A stretch of DNA of 47,449 bases from NCBI GenBank assembly GCA_018712265.1, contig DVHF01000083.1:1-47449 (forward strand), read 5' to 3'. Under the pieces are notes generated by a model that saw only the letters and a list, made by a program, of their open reading frames with translations, did no database searches and had not been told where the DNA came from. The position numbers and the translations under genes were made by a program. Source of the DNA: Candidatus Gallacutalibacter pullicola (lineage in GTDB: Bacteria > Bacillota > Clostridia > Oscillospirales > Acutalibacteraceae). Below, in pieces: positions 17,277 through 25,841 of the stretch. The stretch's first letter is position 1, and the number at the start of each line of letters is the position of its first letter.

Positions 17277-17674
17277 GGCCTTCCCCCCTCTTTCAGACGG
17301 ATCCCGATTCCGCAGACGATCCGATCCACACGCTCCGACCGTTCCGCCAGAATACAGCAGGCACGGCCGCCAGTCTCGCGCCAGTCCCGCTCCGATTTTT
17401 CAAGCGGGACGATCCCACAGCCTATCTCGTCGCTGATCACGATCAGATATGGATTTTTATCGCAAAGAGATTCTGTCCACGACAGGATCTCGGCGGAAGG
17501 CTTTCCTTCCTCCAGAAGCCGTCTCACCAGCAGATGGAAGTGATCCAGCACCACGCACGATTCCGCCTCCTGCATCGAGCAGACTGCGCCGTCCGCGATT
17601 TTTCCGTGAATCTCCTCCCGCTTCCGGAGCCAGGAAAGCTTTCCCTGGCCGCATCCGCCGACAATCAGATACAT
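17261..17674 (-). CDS. small CobU-like P-loop protein
   Basis: Protein of 137 aa resembling a shortened adenosylcobinamide kinase. It begins MYLIVGGCGQGKLSWLRK, a P-loop position where the usual Ser/Thr after Lys is Leu. VISDEIGCGIVPLEKSERDWRE corresponds to the CobU segment near its second nucleotide site, and the end is VDRIVCGIGIRLK. Clostridial cobalamin operons often carry such a small relative; its activity is not known to me. ATG 17674 follows GGAGG by 7 nt. It overlaps cobS by 10 nt and cbiB by 16 nt. A full-size CobU is encoded at 19300-19830, so this is a second, divergent copy. Confidence 0.75.
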   Translation of the reverse strand: MYLIVGGCGQGKLSWLRKREEIHGKIADGAVCSMQEAESCVVLDHFHLLVRRLLEEGKPSAEILSWTESLCDKNPYLIVISDEIGCGIVPLEKSERDWRETGGRACCILAERSERVDRIVCGIGIRLKEGGRPCFQS

Positions 17675-18450
17675 CCTGATACCTCCATACCTTTTTGCAG
17701 GATCACCGCGGCCGCCAGCATCGACAGCTCGCAGATCTGCACGAAAAACCCCGATAAATCCCCGGTGACGCCCCCGAACTGCCGGTACGACATCACCCTG
17801 TAATACAGGAACGCCAGCCCAGCCGCCACAGACAGGCACAGCGCGGCCGGAACCGACTGCACGGCCCAGCAGACGATCGCCGCGGCCGTCCAGAGCGCAA
17901 GCATCGCGCGGGCCGTCCTTTTCTCTGCCGCGCCGGAAAAGAGCGCGAGCAGTCCCGTTTTTTTCGCGCCGCGGAACGTCACCGCCGCCAGCCCAGCCAG
18001 CGATCGGGATGCCACAAATCCGACGCACAGCGGCGCGGCGTACAGGGAACCCGCTCCCAACTCCGCCCACAGCGCGAACGTGAGAAGCAGGTACAAGCCG
18101 CATCCCATGACGGCAAACGCGCCCACATGGGAGTCCTTGAGAATTTCCAGCTTTCGCTCCTTTTCCGCGTGGGAGGACAGCGCGTCCACAGTATCGCAGA
18201 AGCCGTCAAGATGGAATCCGCCCGACACCACGAGCGGCAACGCCGTCGCGACCGCTCCGAACAGTACCGGCATCACGCCCACAAGCCCCGCAAGGAGGGA
18301 CCACCCCCACATCAGCGCGCCAATCACCGCGCCCACCGCAGGGAGCCACGCGATCGCATACTTCATATTTTCCTGTTTCCATTCCACGATCGGGACCGGG
18401 ATCCGCGAATACATGGAAAATGCTATCAACAGCGATCGCAGCAAAAACAT
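17665..18450 (-). CDS. cobS: adenosylcobinamide-GDP ribazoletransferase
   Basis: Membrane enzyme of about 261 aa that joins adenosylcobinamide-GDP and alpha-ribazole (or its phosphate) to form cobalamin (phosphate). The start region SLLIAFSMYSRIPVP and the motif LDGFCDTVDALSSH with the following DSHVGAFAV are typical. The start is uncertain. ATGs at 18477 and 18450 both have their purine stretch directly adjacent, whereas the TTG at 18444 lies 6 nt after AAGAGGG and matches the usual N-terminus best. It is downstream of the DJ-1-like gene and overlaps the small CobU-like gene. Confidence 0.93.
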   Translation of the reverse strand: MFLLRSLLIAFSMYSRIPVPIVEWKQENMKYAIAWLPAVGAVIGALMWGWSLLAGLVGVMPVLFGAVATALPLVVSGGFHLDGFCDTVDALSSHAEKERKLEILKDSHVGAFAVMGCGLYLLLTFALWAELGAGSLYAAPLCVGFVASRSLAGLAAVTFRGAKKTGLLALFSGAAEKRTARAMLALWTAAAIVCWAVQSVPAALCLSVAAGLAFLYYRVMSYRQFGGVTGDLSGFFVQICELSMLAAAVILQKGMEVSGCI

Positions 18451-18489
18451 CCCTCTTTTCCGCGTTTTCTGAAACATCCTTGCAGGCGT

Positions 18490-19071
18490 TCAAATTCCCG
18501 GACCGTCCTCTTTCACCTGGCCCAGAAGCTCATATTCCTGCTGTTCGTCCGCAAAAACGTGCAGATACCGGCAGACCTCCGCCGCAAAATCCACAAACGC
18601 ATATCCCTGCGCCGTGATGACGTTCCGATCCACCACCGTGCGGCGCGGCACATAATTCTCCCAGAAAAACGGGTCCTCACAGCCCTGCTCCCGGATCTTT
18701 TCCGGCGAACAGGACGTCGTAAATTTATATTGCCGCAACAGTCCGGCACGTCCCAGAAACTGCGGTGCAAAGCAGATCGCCGCCACCAGAACGCCGCGCC
18801 CGGCCAGCTCCGATACCAGCGGGCAAATCTCATTCTGCTCATTATTGATCGGTCCGCCCGGAAGGATCAGCGCCTCTACATCCTCCAAAGAATCAATCTC
18901 CCGAATCCTCCGATCAGGGAGAAACTGCAATCCAGACTGCGCCGTGATCGACCCGGTATCCTCCGAAATGGACACTATTTCCCTCCCGCCCGCGCCCCGC
19001 AGTCGGTGGAGCAGCAGGGTGATTTCAAAATCTGCCATTTCCTCATAAACGTAGCAAAGTATTTTTCCCAC
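18490..19071 (-). CDS. DJ-1/PfpI family protein
   Basis: Soluble protein of 193 aa with the DJ-1 fold pattern: CYVYEEMADFE with the early Glu, LILPGG, and the nucleophile-elbow Cys in VAAICFAPQFLGRAG. DJ-1/PfpI members include glyoxalases, deglycases and amidotransferase-like proteins; the role here is unknown and it is not a standard cobalamin gene. The GTG at 19071 lies 9 nt after GGAG and is preferred over the longer frame, which enters repeat DNA. It sits between cobU and cobS in the run, directly downstream of an inverted R3 element. Confidence 0.75.
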   Translation of the reverse strand: MGKILCYVYEEMADFEITLLLHRLRGAGGREIVSISEDTGSITAQSGLQFLPDRRIREIDSLEDVEALILPGGPINNEQNEICPLVSELAGRGVLVAAICFAPQFLGRAGLLRQYKFTTSCSPEKIREQGCEDPFFWENYVPRRTVVDRNVITAQGYAFVDFAAEVCRYLHVFADEQQEYELLGQVKEDGPGI

Positions 19072-19096
19072 AGAACATCTCTCCTCTCTCACAGGA

Positions 19097-19325
19097 CTTG
19101 TGCGGCCTCTCCCACGTGTACGCACCGGGGAACGCGGGGGTATGGGGGCGGGCAGCCCCCGTTCCGCGGACGACCCGTCCGCAAGACAGCGTTCTTCCCC
19201 CTAAAAATATAACCTTCATTTCCAACGCACGTTGGAAATGTGTCGGGTCCGGGACTGCGTCCCGGCGCGGGGGAGGATGAGGGGGACGCGGAGTCCCCCT
19301 CATGGGGTTTGGGGCGGAGCCCCAA
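19097..19325. repeat. R3 interspersed hairpin element (inverted copy)
   Basis: Same module order as 15046-15245 read on the other strand, with stem CATTTCCAAC (19217-19226) / GTTGGAAATG (19231-19240), and GGGGCGGAGCCCC at the cobU end. The last codons of cobU (GAPPQTP) are read from this repeat. Confidence 0.78.
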
Positions 19326-19830
19326 CCAGACCGCAGACGATTTCGCGGATCTCCGCTCGGGCGGCGAGCCAGGTGTGGAGGCGCGCCATGAGACGCCGGT
19401 AAGCCTCTGTTTCGGGGGAGTAGACGGCGCCGTCTGAGAACAGATCGCCGGACACCACAATCAGGTGGCGGCTCTGCTCCGCTAAATGCACAAGGCCGGC
19501 ACAGATCCGCTCAAAGGCAAGATCGGGATTGCTGTCCGGGGCGAACATCTCGTTCGCCGCCAGATTCATCAGACATTCCAGCAGTACGACGCTTTGCCCG
19601 GGAACCTGTACGCCCGAGAGATCCCGGCACCGCTCCAGCGTTCGGAACCCTTTTCCTGCGCGCAGAGCCTGGTGCCGCCGGATCCGGGCGGCTGTTTCCG
19701 GATCTCCGGCGGGCTGCATGGTTGCCAGATAGATCAGCGGTCCGCCGTCAATTGCAGAAAGACGGCAGGCGAGCTTTTCCGCATACTCCGATTTGCCGCT
19801 TGCCGCTCCGCCCGTCACCAGAAAAATCAT
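19300..19830 (-). CDS. cobU: adenosylcobinamide kinase / adenosylcobinamide-phosphate guanylyltransferase
   Basis: Bifunctional enzyme of 176 aa that phosphorylates adenosylcobinamide and then activates it with GTP. The P-loop is TGGAASGKS (about residues 6-14), and ARIRRHQALR matches the family RI-x2-H-x3-R signature; LECLMNLAANEMF and VVSGDLFSDGAVY follow. AGGAGG lies 6 nt before the ATG. The C-terminal residues come from an abutting R3 element, so the natural end may have been altered by repeat insertion. It lies 36 nt downstream of cobT. Confidence 0.93.
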   Translation of the reverse strand: MIFLVTGGAASGKSEYAEKLACRLSAIDGGPLIYLATMQPAGDPETAARIRRHQALRAGKGFRTLERCRDLSGVQVPGQSVVLLECLMNLAANEMFAPDSNPDLAFERICAGLVHLAEQSRHLIVVSGDLFSDGAVYSPETEAYRRLMARLHTWLAARAEIREIVCGLVGAPPQTP

Positions 19831-19866
19831 GGGAAGCCTCCTCTGTTTCCGAAATAAAAAGAATGG

Positions 19867-20925
19867 TCAGTCCAATGGGCGGTAAGGATCCATTTGGATC
19901 TGCGAAAAGGTCGATGTCCCGAAATATACCGTGTACGCCATCTTGAGCACCGGGAGAGCCGCTATTGCGCCGGTCCCCTCGCCGAGACGCATTCCCGCCG
20001 TCAGGAACGCCCTCAGCCCGAGCGCATCCAGCAGCATTGCGCCCGCCGGTTCCCCGGATACGTGGGAAGCCACCATATACTCCCGGCACGCCGGGCACAG
20101 ATGTGCTGCCAGCAACGCCGCCGCCGCGGAGATCACGCCGTCCAGCATGACAGGCAGCTTCAGCGCCGCGCCGCCCAGATACAGTCCCGCCATCGCCGCA
20201 AGATCGAAGCCGCCTACCTTGGAGACCACATCAATCGGATCCGATGGGTTCGGACGGTTGATCAGGATCGCCTGGCGGATCGCCGATATCTTGCGCGCAA
20301 GCCCCTCCCGGGAAAGTCCCGCGCCGCGGCCCGTCACGCGCTCCGGCGGCTGATCCAGCAGGACGGCTGTGACGGCGCTGCCTGTTGTGGTGTTGCCGAT
20401 TCCCATCTCTCCGGCCGCCAGCAGGCGGTATCCCTGAGCGGCGAGAAGCCGCGCCGTTTCAATTCCGGCCTCGATCGCCTGCACTGCCTGCTGCCGCGTC
20501 ATGGCCGGACCTACTGTTATGTCGCGCGTCCCGTATGTGACCTTTTTCCGCCAAAGCCCATCCGCCGGAACATCCTGCGCCATACCCACATCGATCGGAA
20601 ATACATCTGCACCGGCCTGCTTGGCCATCACGTTCACAACCGATTTCCCGCACGCCAGATTTTCCGCCACCAGCGCCGTGACGCTGCTGTCCGTCTGCGT
20701 CACGCCCTGCGCCACAACGCCGTTATCTGCACACATTACGGCAAGCGCGCATTTTTCCGGGAAATAGTCCGGATCATCCGTCATTGCAGCAATCCGGATC
20801 ACCGCCTCCTCCAGAAGTCCCAGACTGCCCAGCGGCTTTGCGAGGCTGTCCCACCGCTCCTTGGCCCGCGCCGCGGCATCACCGCCGGGCGGAACGATCC
20901 TGTTCAGCGTATCCTCTAAAAGCAT
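19867..20925 (-). CDS. cobT: nicotinate-nucleotide--dimethylbenzimidazole phosphoribosyltransferase
   Basis: Activates the lower ligand base: it transfers ribose phosphate from nicotinate mononucleotide to 5,6-dimethylbenzimidazole (or another base), giving alpha-ribazole phosphate for CobS. The protein is 352 aa, full length. Family blocks include KPLGSLGLLE, MCADNGVVAQGVTQTDSSVT, EMGIGNTTTGSAVTAVLL and RLGEGTGAIAALPVLKMA, the last carrying the catalytic Glu. GGAGG precedes the ATG. It lies 18 nt downstream of cbiA. Confidence 0.96.
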   Translation of the reverse strand: MLLEDTLNRIVPPGGDAAARAKERWDSLAKPLGSLGLLEEAVIRIAAMTDDPDYFPEKCALAVMCADNGVVAQGVTQTDSSVTALVAENLACGKSVVNVMAKQAGADVFPIDVGMAQDVPADGLWRKKVTYGTRDITVGPAMTRQQAVQAIEAGIETARLLAAQGYRLLAAGEMGIGNTTTGSAVTAVLLDQPPERVTGRGAGLSREGLARKISAIRQAILINRPNPSDPIDVVSKVGGFDLAAMAGLYLGGAALKLPVMLDGVISAAAALLAAHLCPACREYMVASHVSGEPAGAMLLDALGLRAFLTAGMRLGEGTGAIAALPVLKMAYTVYFGTSTFSQIQMDPYRPLD

Positions 20926-20943
20926 ATGTATTCCTCCGTTCCG

Positions 20944-22311
20944 TTACCCGCGCCCATATTCGTGCGCTTTCCGCAGAAACCGCCGGGCGGCCTGCGGACA
21001 CGCACAGAAATGGAAATGCGGATATCCGGCATAAAGCGTGCCGGACGAAAAACAGCAGTCCCAGGATTTTCCTGACGGCTTGCCGGCTGTAAAGGTATTC
21101 CCATTTTCTGTGCTGTCCCAATAATGGAATTCATGCGCCGGGAATCCCTCTCCCCTGCCGCAAAGAAGATTATCCTGCCGGGCTCGCAGGTTCACATAAC
21201 CAAACCGCACCAGACGCGGCGTCCGGCGGGCACGGCCCGGGAGCACTCCGGCCATCGGGTATTCTTTTCCATCCACTCCCTCTAAGGATTCCTGAAGATA
21301 CTGAAAGCCGCCGCATTCCGCGACACACGGCATCCCGGCACGGATTTCCCGGGAAATCTCCTCCAGCATCCGCTTATTTCCCGAAAGCTCCTGTGTGTGC
21401 AGTTCAGGGTACCCGCCGCCCAGCAGAAGCCCTTGCAGATTCTCCGGGAGCGAGGGATCTGCCAGCGGGCTGAACGGTACTAAATCAGCGCCGAGAGAAC
21501 GGAGCAGATCGAGCGCGTCCTCATAATAAAACTGGAACGCCGCGTCCCGCGCGATCCCGATCCGCACAGGCTCCGCAAAGAGATACTGCGGGGCGGGCGG
21601 AGCAGGTTCCATCTCCGGTGCGGTGCGCGCAAACCGGATCAGCGCGTCCAGATCGATCGATTTCTCCGCCTGACAGGCGAGCCTGTCCAGCTTTTCCCGA
21701 AGATCGTGCACCTCGCCCGCTGTCACAAGACCGAGATGGCGGCTTTCAAGCGAGCATTCCGGCATCGGCGGCAGATATCCCAGCACAGGGATTCCCGTCT
21801 CGCGTTCCAGCAGTTCCTTATAATAGGAATACCCCATCGGTTTCAGACGGTTCAGGATCAGTCCGCGGATCTGATTCTTACGGAAGCTCAGAAAACCGCG
21901 CGCCACCGCGGCGGCGGACAGGCCCATCCCGGCGCAGTCCATCACAAGGACGGCCGGGGCGTCCAGCTGATTCGCGAGATCCGAGGTGCTGGCGCGATCA
22001 GTGGAGCCGATCCCGTCGTAAAATCCCATGACGCCCTCGATGACGGAAATATCCCTGCCTGCCGCGTTTTTTGCAAACAGCGCGCGCGCCGTCTCCCGGG
22101 AAAAGAAGAACAGATCCAGATTCCGGGAGGGGACGCCCAGCACTTCTGTGTGGAACATCGGATCGATATAATCCGGTCCGCATTTGAACGATGCCGGGCG
22201 CAGGCCCCTGTTTTGCAGGGCGCGCAGGATGGCGCACACCACGGTCGTTTTGCCCGCGCCGCTGCCCGCCGCTCCAATCACGACGCGCGGGAATGATCTC
22301 GCCGTATCCAT
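20944..22311 (-). CDS. cbiA: cobyrinate a,c-diamide synthase
   Basis: ATP- and glutamine-dependent amidation of cobyrinate side chains a and c. The protein is about 455 aa: an N-terminal ATP domain with P-loop GAAGSGAGKTTVV, then a class I amidotransferase domain with the nucleophile in VAECGGFQYL and His in HEFHYWD. The start at 22311 (or GTG 22314) falls 4 nt or less after the ppa stop, which argues for translational coupling. The frame also has an ATG at 22335, inside ppa. It leads the cobalamin part of the run. Confidence 0.95.
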   Translation of the reverse strand: MDTARSFPRVVIGAAGSGAGKTTVVCAILRALQNRGLRPASFKCGPDYIDPMFHTEVLGVPSRNLDLFFFSRETARALFAKNAAGRDISVIEGVMGFYDGIGSTDRASTSDLANQLDAPAVLVMDCAGMGLSAAAVARGFLSFRKNQIRGLILNRLKPMGYSYYKELLERETGIPVLGYLPPMPECSLESRHLGLVTAGEVHDLREKLDRLACQAEKSIDLDALIRFARTAPEMEPAPPAPQYLFAEPVRIGIARDAAFQFYYEDALDLLRSLGADLVPFSPLADPSLPENLQGLLLGGGYPELHTQELSGNKRMLEEISREIRAGMPCVAECGGFQYLQESLEGVDGKEYPMAGVLPGRARRTPRLVRFGYVNLRARQDNLLCGRGEGFPAHEFHYWDSTENGNTFTAGKPSGKSWDCCFSSGTLYAGYPHFHFCACPQAARRFLRKAHEYGRG

Positions 22312-22315
22312 CACA

Positions 22316-22846
22316 CTATTTGCAGAAATGCTCAATGTAGTTGTCGATCGCCTCGGCGATTACCTTGACCGCATCGTCCGGGCCGCTGACCTCGTTGACG
22401 ACCGTCTCCTTATTTTCCAGCGATTTGTACACCGAGAAAAAGTGCGACATCTCATCGAAAATATGCTTCGGGAGCTGGGAGATGTCCGTGTACTGGTTGT
22501 AAGTGGGATCGCTGAACGGGATGGCGATGATCTTCTCGTCGCGGCGGCCGCCGTCGAGCATGGAGATCATGCCGATCGGATAGCAGCGCACGAGCGTGAG
22601 CGGATCGAGCGCCTCCGAGCACAGCACCAGCACGTCGAGCGGATCCAGATCGTCGCCGTAGGTACGCGGAATCAGTCCGTAATTGGCCGGGTAATGCGTG
22701 GAGGTGTGCAGGATCCGGTCGAGGATAATCAGGCCGGTTTCCTTGTCCAGCTCAAATTTTTTCTTGCTCCCCTGCGGAATTTCAATCACAGCGATAAAAT
22801 CCATAGGGGTGATGCGTTTGGGATTGATGTCGTGCCAGATATTCAA
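22316..22846 (-). CDS. ppa: inorganic pyrophosphatase (family I)
   Basis: Hydrolyses pyrophosphate to phosphate in the cytoplasm. The protein is 176 aa, typical of the bacterial family I enzyme, with FELDKETG, YPANYGLIPRTYGDD and the DDLDPLDVLVL signature carrying the metal-binding Asp residues. A TTG start at 22846 is chosen: it gives the usual N-terminus (NIWHDINPKRI) and AAAGGGG precedes it; the upstream extension is a pyrI shadow. It lies 40 nt after pyrI and 4 nt before cbiA. Confidence 0.95.
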   Translation of the reverse strand: MNIWHDINPKRITPMDFIAVIEIPQGSKKKFELDKETGLIILDRILHTSTHYPANYGLIPRTYGDDLDPLDVLVLCSEALDPLTLVRCYPIGMISMLDGGRRDEKIIAIPFSDPTYNQYTDISQLPKHIFDEMSHFFSVYKSLENKETVVNEVSGPDDAVKVIAEAIDNYIEHFCK

Positions 22847-22886
22847 AAATACAGGCCCCTTTCTTTTTCGGGCAGAAATGCCCGTA

Positions 22887-23312
22887 TCATTCCGGCTTAT
22901 ACTCCTGCTCGCAGTAAATACAGCGGTAGCGGTGGTTCTTCTCGTCGCAGAGGCGGAAAATCTGGTCGATGCCCTCCTCAATCGTCGTGATGCACCGCGG
23001 GTTCTTGCATTTGATGACGTTCTTTACCGTTTCCGGGAGCACGAGTTTCTTCTTCTCGATGATTTTGCCGTCGTCGATAATATCGATCGTGATGTTGTGA
23101 TCGATAAATCCGAGGATCTCCAGATCCAGCTTTACGTCCCCTTCGATCTTGATGATATCCTTGCGGCCGTACTTGCTGCTGCGCGCATTTTTGATCACGG
23201 CCACACAGCAGTCCATTTCCTCCAGGCCGAGCAGATCATAGATCTGCATACTCGTTCCCGCCTGGATATGATCGATTACGATTCCCTTCTGCAAGCTGTC
23301 GATATTCAGCAT
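22887..23312 (-). CDS. pyrI: aspartate carbamoyltransferase regulatory subunit
   Basis: Regulatory chain of 141 aa that binds nucleotides and holds catalytic trimers together. The N-terminal allosteric domain begins [19 protein letters not shown]. The C-terminal zinc domain has four Cys (CKNPRC, then CIYC). GGGGGTG precedes the ATG. Its start overlaps pyrB by 7 nt, as usual for pyrBI. The subunit implies an allosterically controlled enzyme of the E. coli type. Confidence 0.96.
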   Translation of the reverse strand: MLNIDSLQKGIVIDHIQAGTSMQIYDLLGLEEMDCCVAVIKNARSSKYGRKDIIKIEGDVKLDLEILGFIDHNITIDIIDDGKIIEKKKLVLPETVKNVIKCKNPRCITTIEEGIDQIFRLCDEKNHRYRCIYCEQEYKPE

Positions 23313-24226
23313 ACTTTCACCCCCAACAGACGGATCATCAGAGCCATCCTTACATACACACCGTTCTGCACCTGCTCAAAGTAGGCCGCACGCGGATCGT
23401 TGTCCACATCGAGCGCAATCTCATTGACGCGCGGCAGCGGATGCAGGATTGCCATATCCGGCTTTGCATCGCGCAGCTTGGACATGGTCAGAATGTAGCT
23501 GTCCTTCAAACGTACATAGTCTGCCTCATTGAAAAAGCGTTCGCGCTGGACACGCGTCATGTACAGGATATCGAGCTCCGGCATCACCTGCTCGAGATCC
23601 ACCACCTCTTTATACGGAATGCCCTTGCGCTTGAGCGTCTCTTCGATGATATAGCCCGGGACGCGAAGCTCGTCCGGAGAAATCAGCACGAAGCGGATGT
23701 TCTCATACCGCGACAGCGATTTGATGAGCGAATGAACGGTGCGCCCGAATTTGAGGTCCCCGCACAGGCCGATCGTCAGATCGTGCAGGCGGCCCTTGCG
23801 GCGGCGGATCGTCATCAGGTCGGTGAGCGTCTGGGTGGGATGCTGGTGGCCGCCGTCGCCCGCGTTGATTACCGGGATCCCGGAATAGTGCGAGGCGCGC
23901 AGCGGTGCGCCCTCCTTGGGATGACGCATGGCGCAGATATCGGCATAGCAGGAGATCACGCGGATTGTATCCGCTACGCTTTCGCCCTTGGACGCGGAGC
24001 TGCTGTCCGCAGAAGCAAAGCCCAGCACGCTGCCGCCCATGTTGAGCATGGCGGCTTCAAAGCTCAGCCTCGTGCGGGTGCTCGGCTCATAAAAGAGCGT
24101 GGCGAGCTTCTTCCCGTCACAGACATGCGCGTACTTCTCGCGGTTGGCGGCGATATCACTTGCCAAATCCAACAGGTCGTCAATTTCTTCTACGGACAAA
24201 TCAAGAGGATCAATCAGATGCTTCAT
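23306..24226 (-). CDS. pyrB: aspartate carbamoyltransferase catalytic subunit
   Basis: Condenses carbamoyl phosphate and aspartate, the first committed step of pyrimidine synthesis. The protein is 306 aa, full length, with the carbamoyl-phosphate motif [24 protein letters not shown], and [14 protein letters not shown] near the C-terminus. GGAGG lies 5 nt before the ATG. It is the first gene of the run, with a promoter at 24309-24337 and a leader of about 75 nt that contains GC-rich self-complementary sequence (24253-24285). I do not see a clear attenuator. Confidence 0.97.
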   Translation of the reverse strand: MKHLIDPLDLSVEEIDDLLDLASDIAANREKYAHVCDGKKLATLFYEPSTRTRLSFEAAMLNMGGSVLGFASADSSSASKGESVADTIRVISCYADICAMRHPKEGAPLRASHYSGIPVINAGDGGHQHPTQTLTDLMTIRRRKGRLHDLTIGLCGDLKFGRTVHSLIKSLSRYENIRFVLISPDELRVPGYIIEETLKRKGIPYKEVVDLEQVMPELDILYMTRVQRERFFNEADYVRLKDSYILTMSKLRDAKPDMAILHPLPRVNEIALDVDNDPRAAYFEQVQNGVYVRMALMIRLLGVKVC

Positions 24227-24308
24227 AGCTACCTCCGTGTTCTGAATTTCAGGGACCGGCCTCTGCCGGAAGGCTTCCGCCCGGCCCCCTCGCTGATTCT
24301 AACAGATT

Positions 24309-24337
24309 AGTATACACGATTCCGGGGCGCTTGTCCA
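24309..24337 (-). promoter_or_regulatory. promoter of the pyrB run
   Basis: Minus-strand TGGACA (24337-24332), 17-nt spacer, TATACT (24314-24309). It is the only convincing promoter I found for the genes from pyrB down to cbiC. Confidence 0.7.
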
Positions 24338-24473
24338 GACTTTATGCGCAGCGTTTTCCTTATTAATAATTCATTTTGCAAATACAAACTTCTAACGGAA
24401 AATTTCTTCCTGTGTCTGCTCCGGCAAGAGAGCAAGGGCGGCAGTACTCCTTGCTGTCGCCCTCTATCGCCTA

Positions 24474-25001
24474 TCAGCAAAGGTGGGCGCGGCTGTCAAC
24501 GGCTGCCTCAACACAACCTTCTTCCTGTAAAATCACTTTTTCTCCTTCGCCGCAGGGTTCTTGAAAATCGTTATAATGATGCTCTAGTATCTCATTTGTT
24601 ATTATAAATGGAGAATTAGCATTCAAAGACTGATTCCTTTTATACAGTCTTTTTCGTAAGGTTTCTTTACTAGCCTTCATATAAACAAGTTCTGGTGTGC
24701 CACCAGCTTTTTCTATAAGCTTTTTGTAATATGCCCTATTTGCTTTATTCCAAAAGCTGAAATCAAGGACTACATTTTTTCCTTGTTGAATGAGAGATAG
24801 GAGTTTCTTCTGAAGCGCCATTTCCACTATTTCTGAAAGTTTCTCATATTGTTCGTTTGGATAATCAACTCCCTTTCTGCCATAAGTTTTCCACATTTCC
24901 TCGTCAATTGATAATCGAACATAGCCTTCCTTTTCTTTCTGCTTTGCATAAGTTGTTTTCCCGGAACCGCATATTCCACACATCATAATAACTTTAATCA
25001 T
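24474..25001 (-). CDS. P-loop kinase-like ATP-binding protein in AT-rich DNA
   Basis: Protein of 175 aa of the AAA_33/zeta-toxin-like P-loop kinase group. Walker A is GICGSGKTTYA (about residues 9-19). SIDEEMW supplies an acidic motif, and NVVLDFSFWNKANR with a following Lys/Arg-rich lid (KETLRKRLYKRN) completes a small-molecule or polynucleotide kinase pattern. The substrate is unknown; relatives are often called ATP-binding protein or predicted kinase. The ATG at 25001 follows AGGGAGG. Its base composition is clearly more AT-rich than all neighbours, and so are its flanks (24340-25150), suggesting acquisition from another genome. Confidence 0.8.
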   Translation of the reverse strand: MIKVIMMCGICGSGKTTYAKQKEKEGYVRLSIDEEMWKTYGRKGVDYPNEQYEKLSEIVEMALQKKLLSLIQQGKNVVLDFSFWNKANRAYYKKLIEKAGGTPELVYMKASKETLRKRLYKRNQSLNANSPFIITNEILEHHYNDFQEPCGEGEKVILQEEGCVEAAVDSRAHLC

Positions 25002-25169
25002 GGAAACCTCCCTTGGTATACTAAGCAATAACATTACATCAAATCAAGTATAACACGCTCTTTGTGTAATGTCAGCATTACATATTATGCTAATTATGTT
25101 AGGAATAGTGGTAACTGCTGTCACTCGTGGTTTTTGTTACTTTATGGCACATGAGCATTATGTGCAGGT
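25002..25169. other. AT-rich intergenic stretch
   Basis: AT-rich DNA between the kinase-like gene and nth. It contains no convincing gene, repeat or terminator. It shares the composition of the kinase gene and is probably part of the same insert. Confidence 0.4.
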
Positions 25170-25802
25170 TTAACCTGCTTGGGCATAGCGGCAGAAGCTT
25201 TCCATGCAGCACTTAGCGCACTGCGGCCGCCGCGCTACGCATACCGCCCTGCCGTGCAGCACCAATCTATGGCAAAAATTATTGCTTTCCTCCGGCGGCA
25301 GGATCTCCCTGAGATCCTTTTCCACCTTTTCCGGGGCTTTGTTGTCGGTCAGTCCCAGCAGGCCCGTGATGCGGATACAGTGCGTATCCGTTACAACGGC
25401 GGGTTTATGGAAAATATCCCCCACCACCAGATTCGCCGTCTTTCTTCCCACGCCCGGCAGCTTTGTCAGCTTCTCCACAGTATCGGGGACAACGCCGCCA
25501 AATTCATCGCGCAGCATCCTGCACATGGCGTAAATGTCGCGCGCCTTTGTTTTGTACAGGCCGCAGGAGCGGATCAGCTCCTCGATTTCTTCGACGCTTC
25601 CCTCGCAGAAAGCGTCGAGCGTTGGGAACCGCCGGAATAAATCCGGTGTCACGAGGTTCACCCTCGCGTCGGTACACTGCGCCGCCAGCCGCGTCGCGAT
25701 CAGAAGCTGAAGCGGATCTTTATAGGTCAGGGAGCACAAGGCATCCGGATATTCTTTTTTCAGCGCCTCCACAGCAAGGAGCGCGCGTTCTTTCCTCGTC
25801 AT
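25170..25802 (-). CDS. nth: endonuclease III
   Basis: DNA glycosylase/AP lyase of base excision repair acting on oxidised pyrimidines. The protein is 210 aa. The helix-hairpin-helix is LPGVGRKTANLVVGD with catalytic Lys121, and Asp139 lies in VVTDTHCIRI. The C-terminal [4Fe-4S] loop has the spacing C-x6-C-x2-C-x5-C (CVARRPQCAKC then C). GGAGG precedes the ATG. It lies 39 nt downstream of the SDR gene on the same strand. Confidence 0.96.
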   Translation of the reverse strand: MTRKERALLAVEALKKEYPDALCSLTYKDPLQLLIATRLAAQCTDARVNLVTPDLFRRFPTLDAFCEGSVEEIEELIRSCGLYKTKARDIYAMCRMLRDEFGGVVPDTVEKLTKLPGVGRKTANLVVGDIFHKPAVVTDTHCIRITGLLGLTDNKAPEKVEKDLREILPPEESNNFCHRLVLHGRAVCVARRPQCAKCCMESFCRYAQAG

Positions 25803-25841
25803 AAGCAGTCCTCCGTGAATTATTTTCTATCCGTGCGGGAA

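Noticed and set aside
22312-22900. Searched by eye for a cobalamin riboswitch before cbiA.
   Set aside because: The stretch is ppa coding sequence with a 4-nt gap; no riboswitch boxes seen.
24253-24285. GC-rich self-complementary leader of pyrB as an attenuator.
   Set aside because: Alternative pairings are visible, but there is no T-run terminator or PyrR-type anti-antiterminator pattern I can defend.
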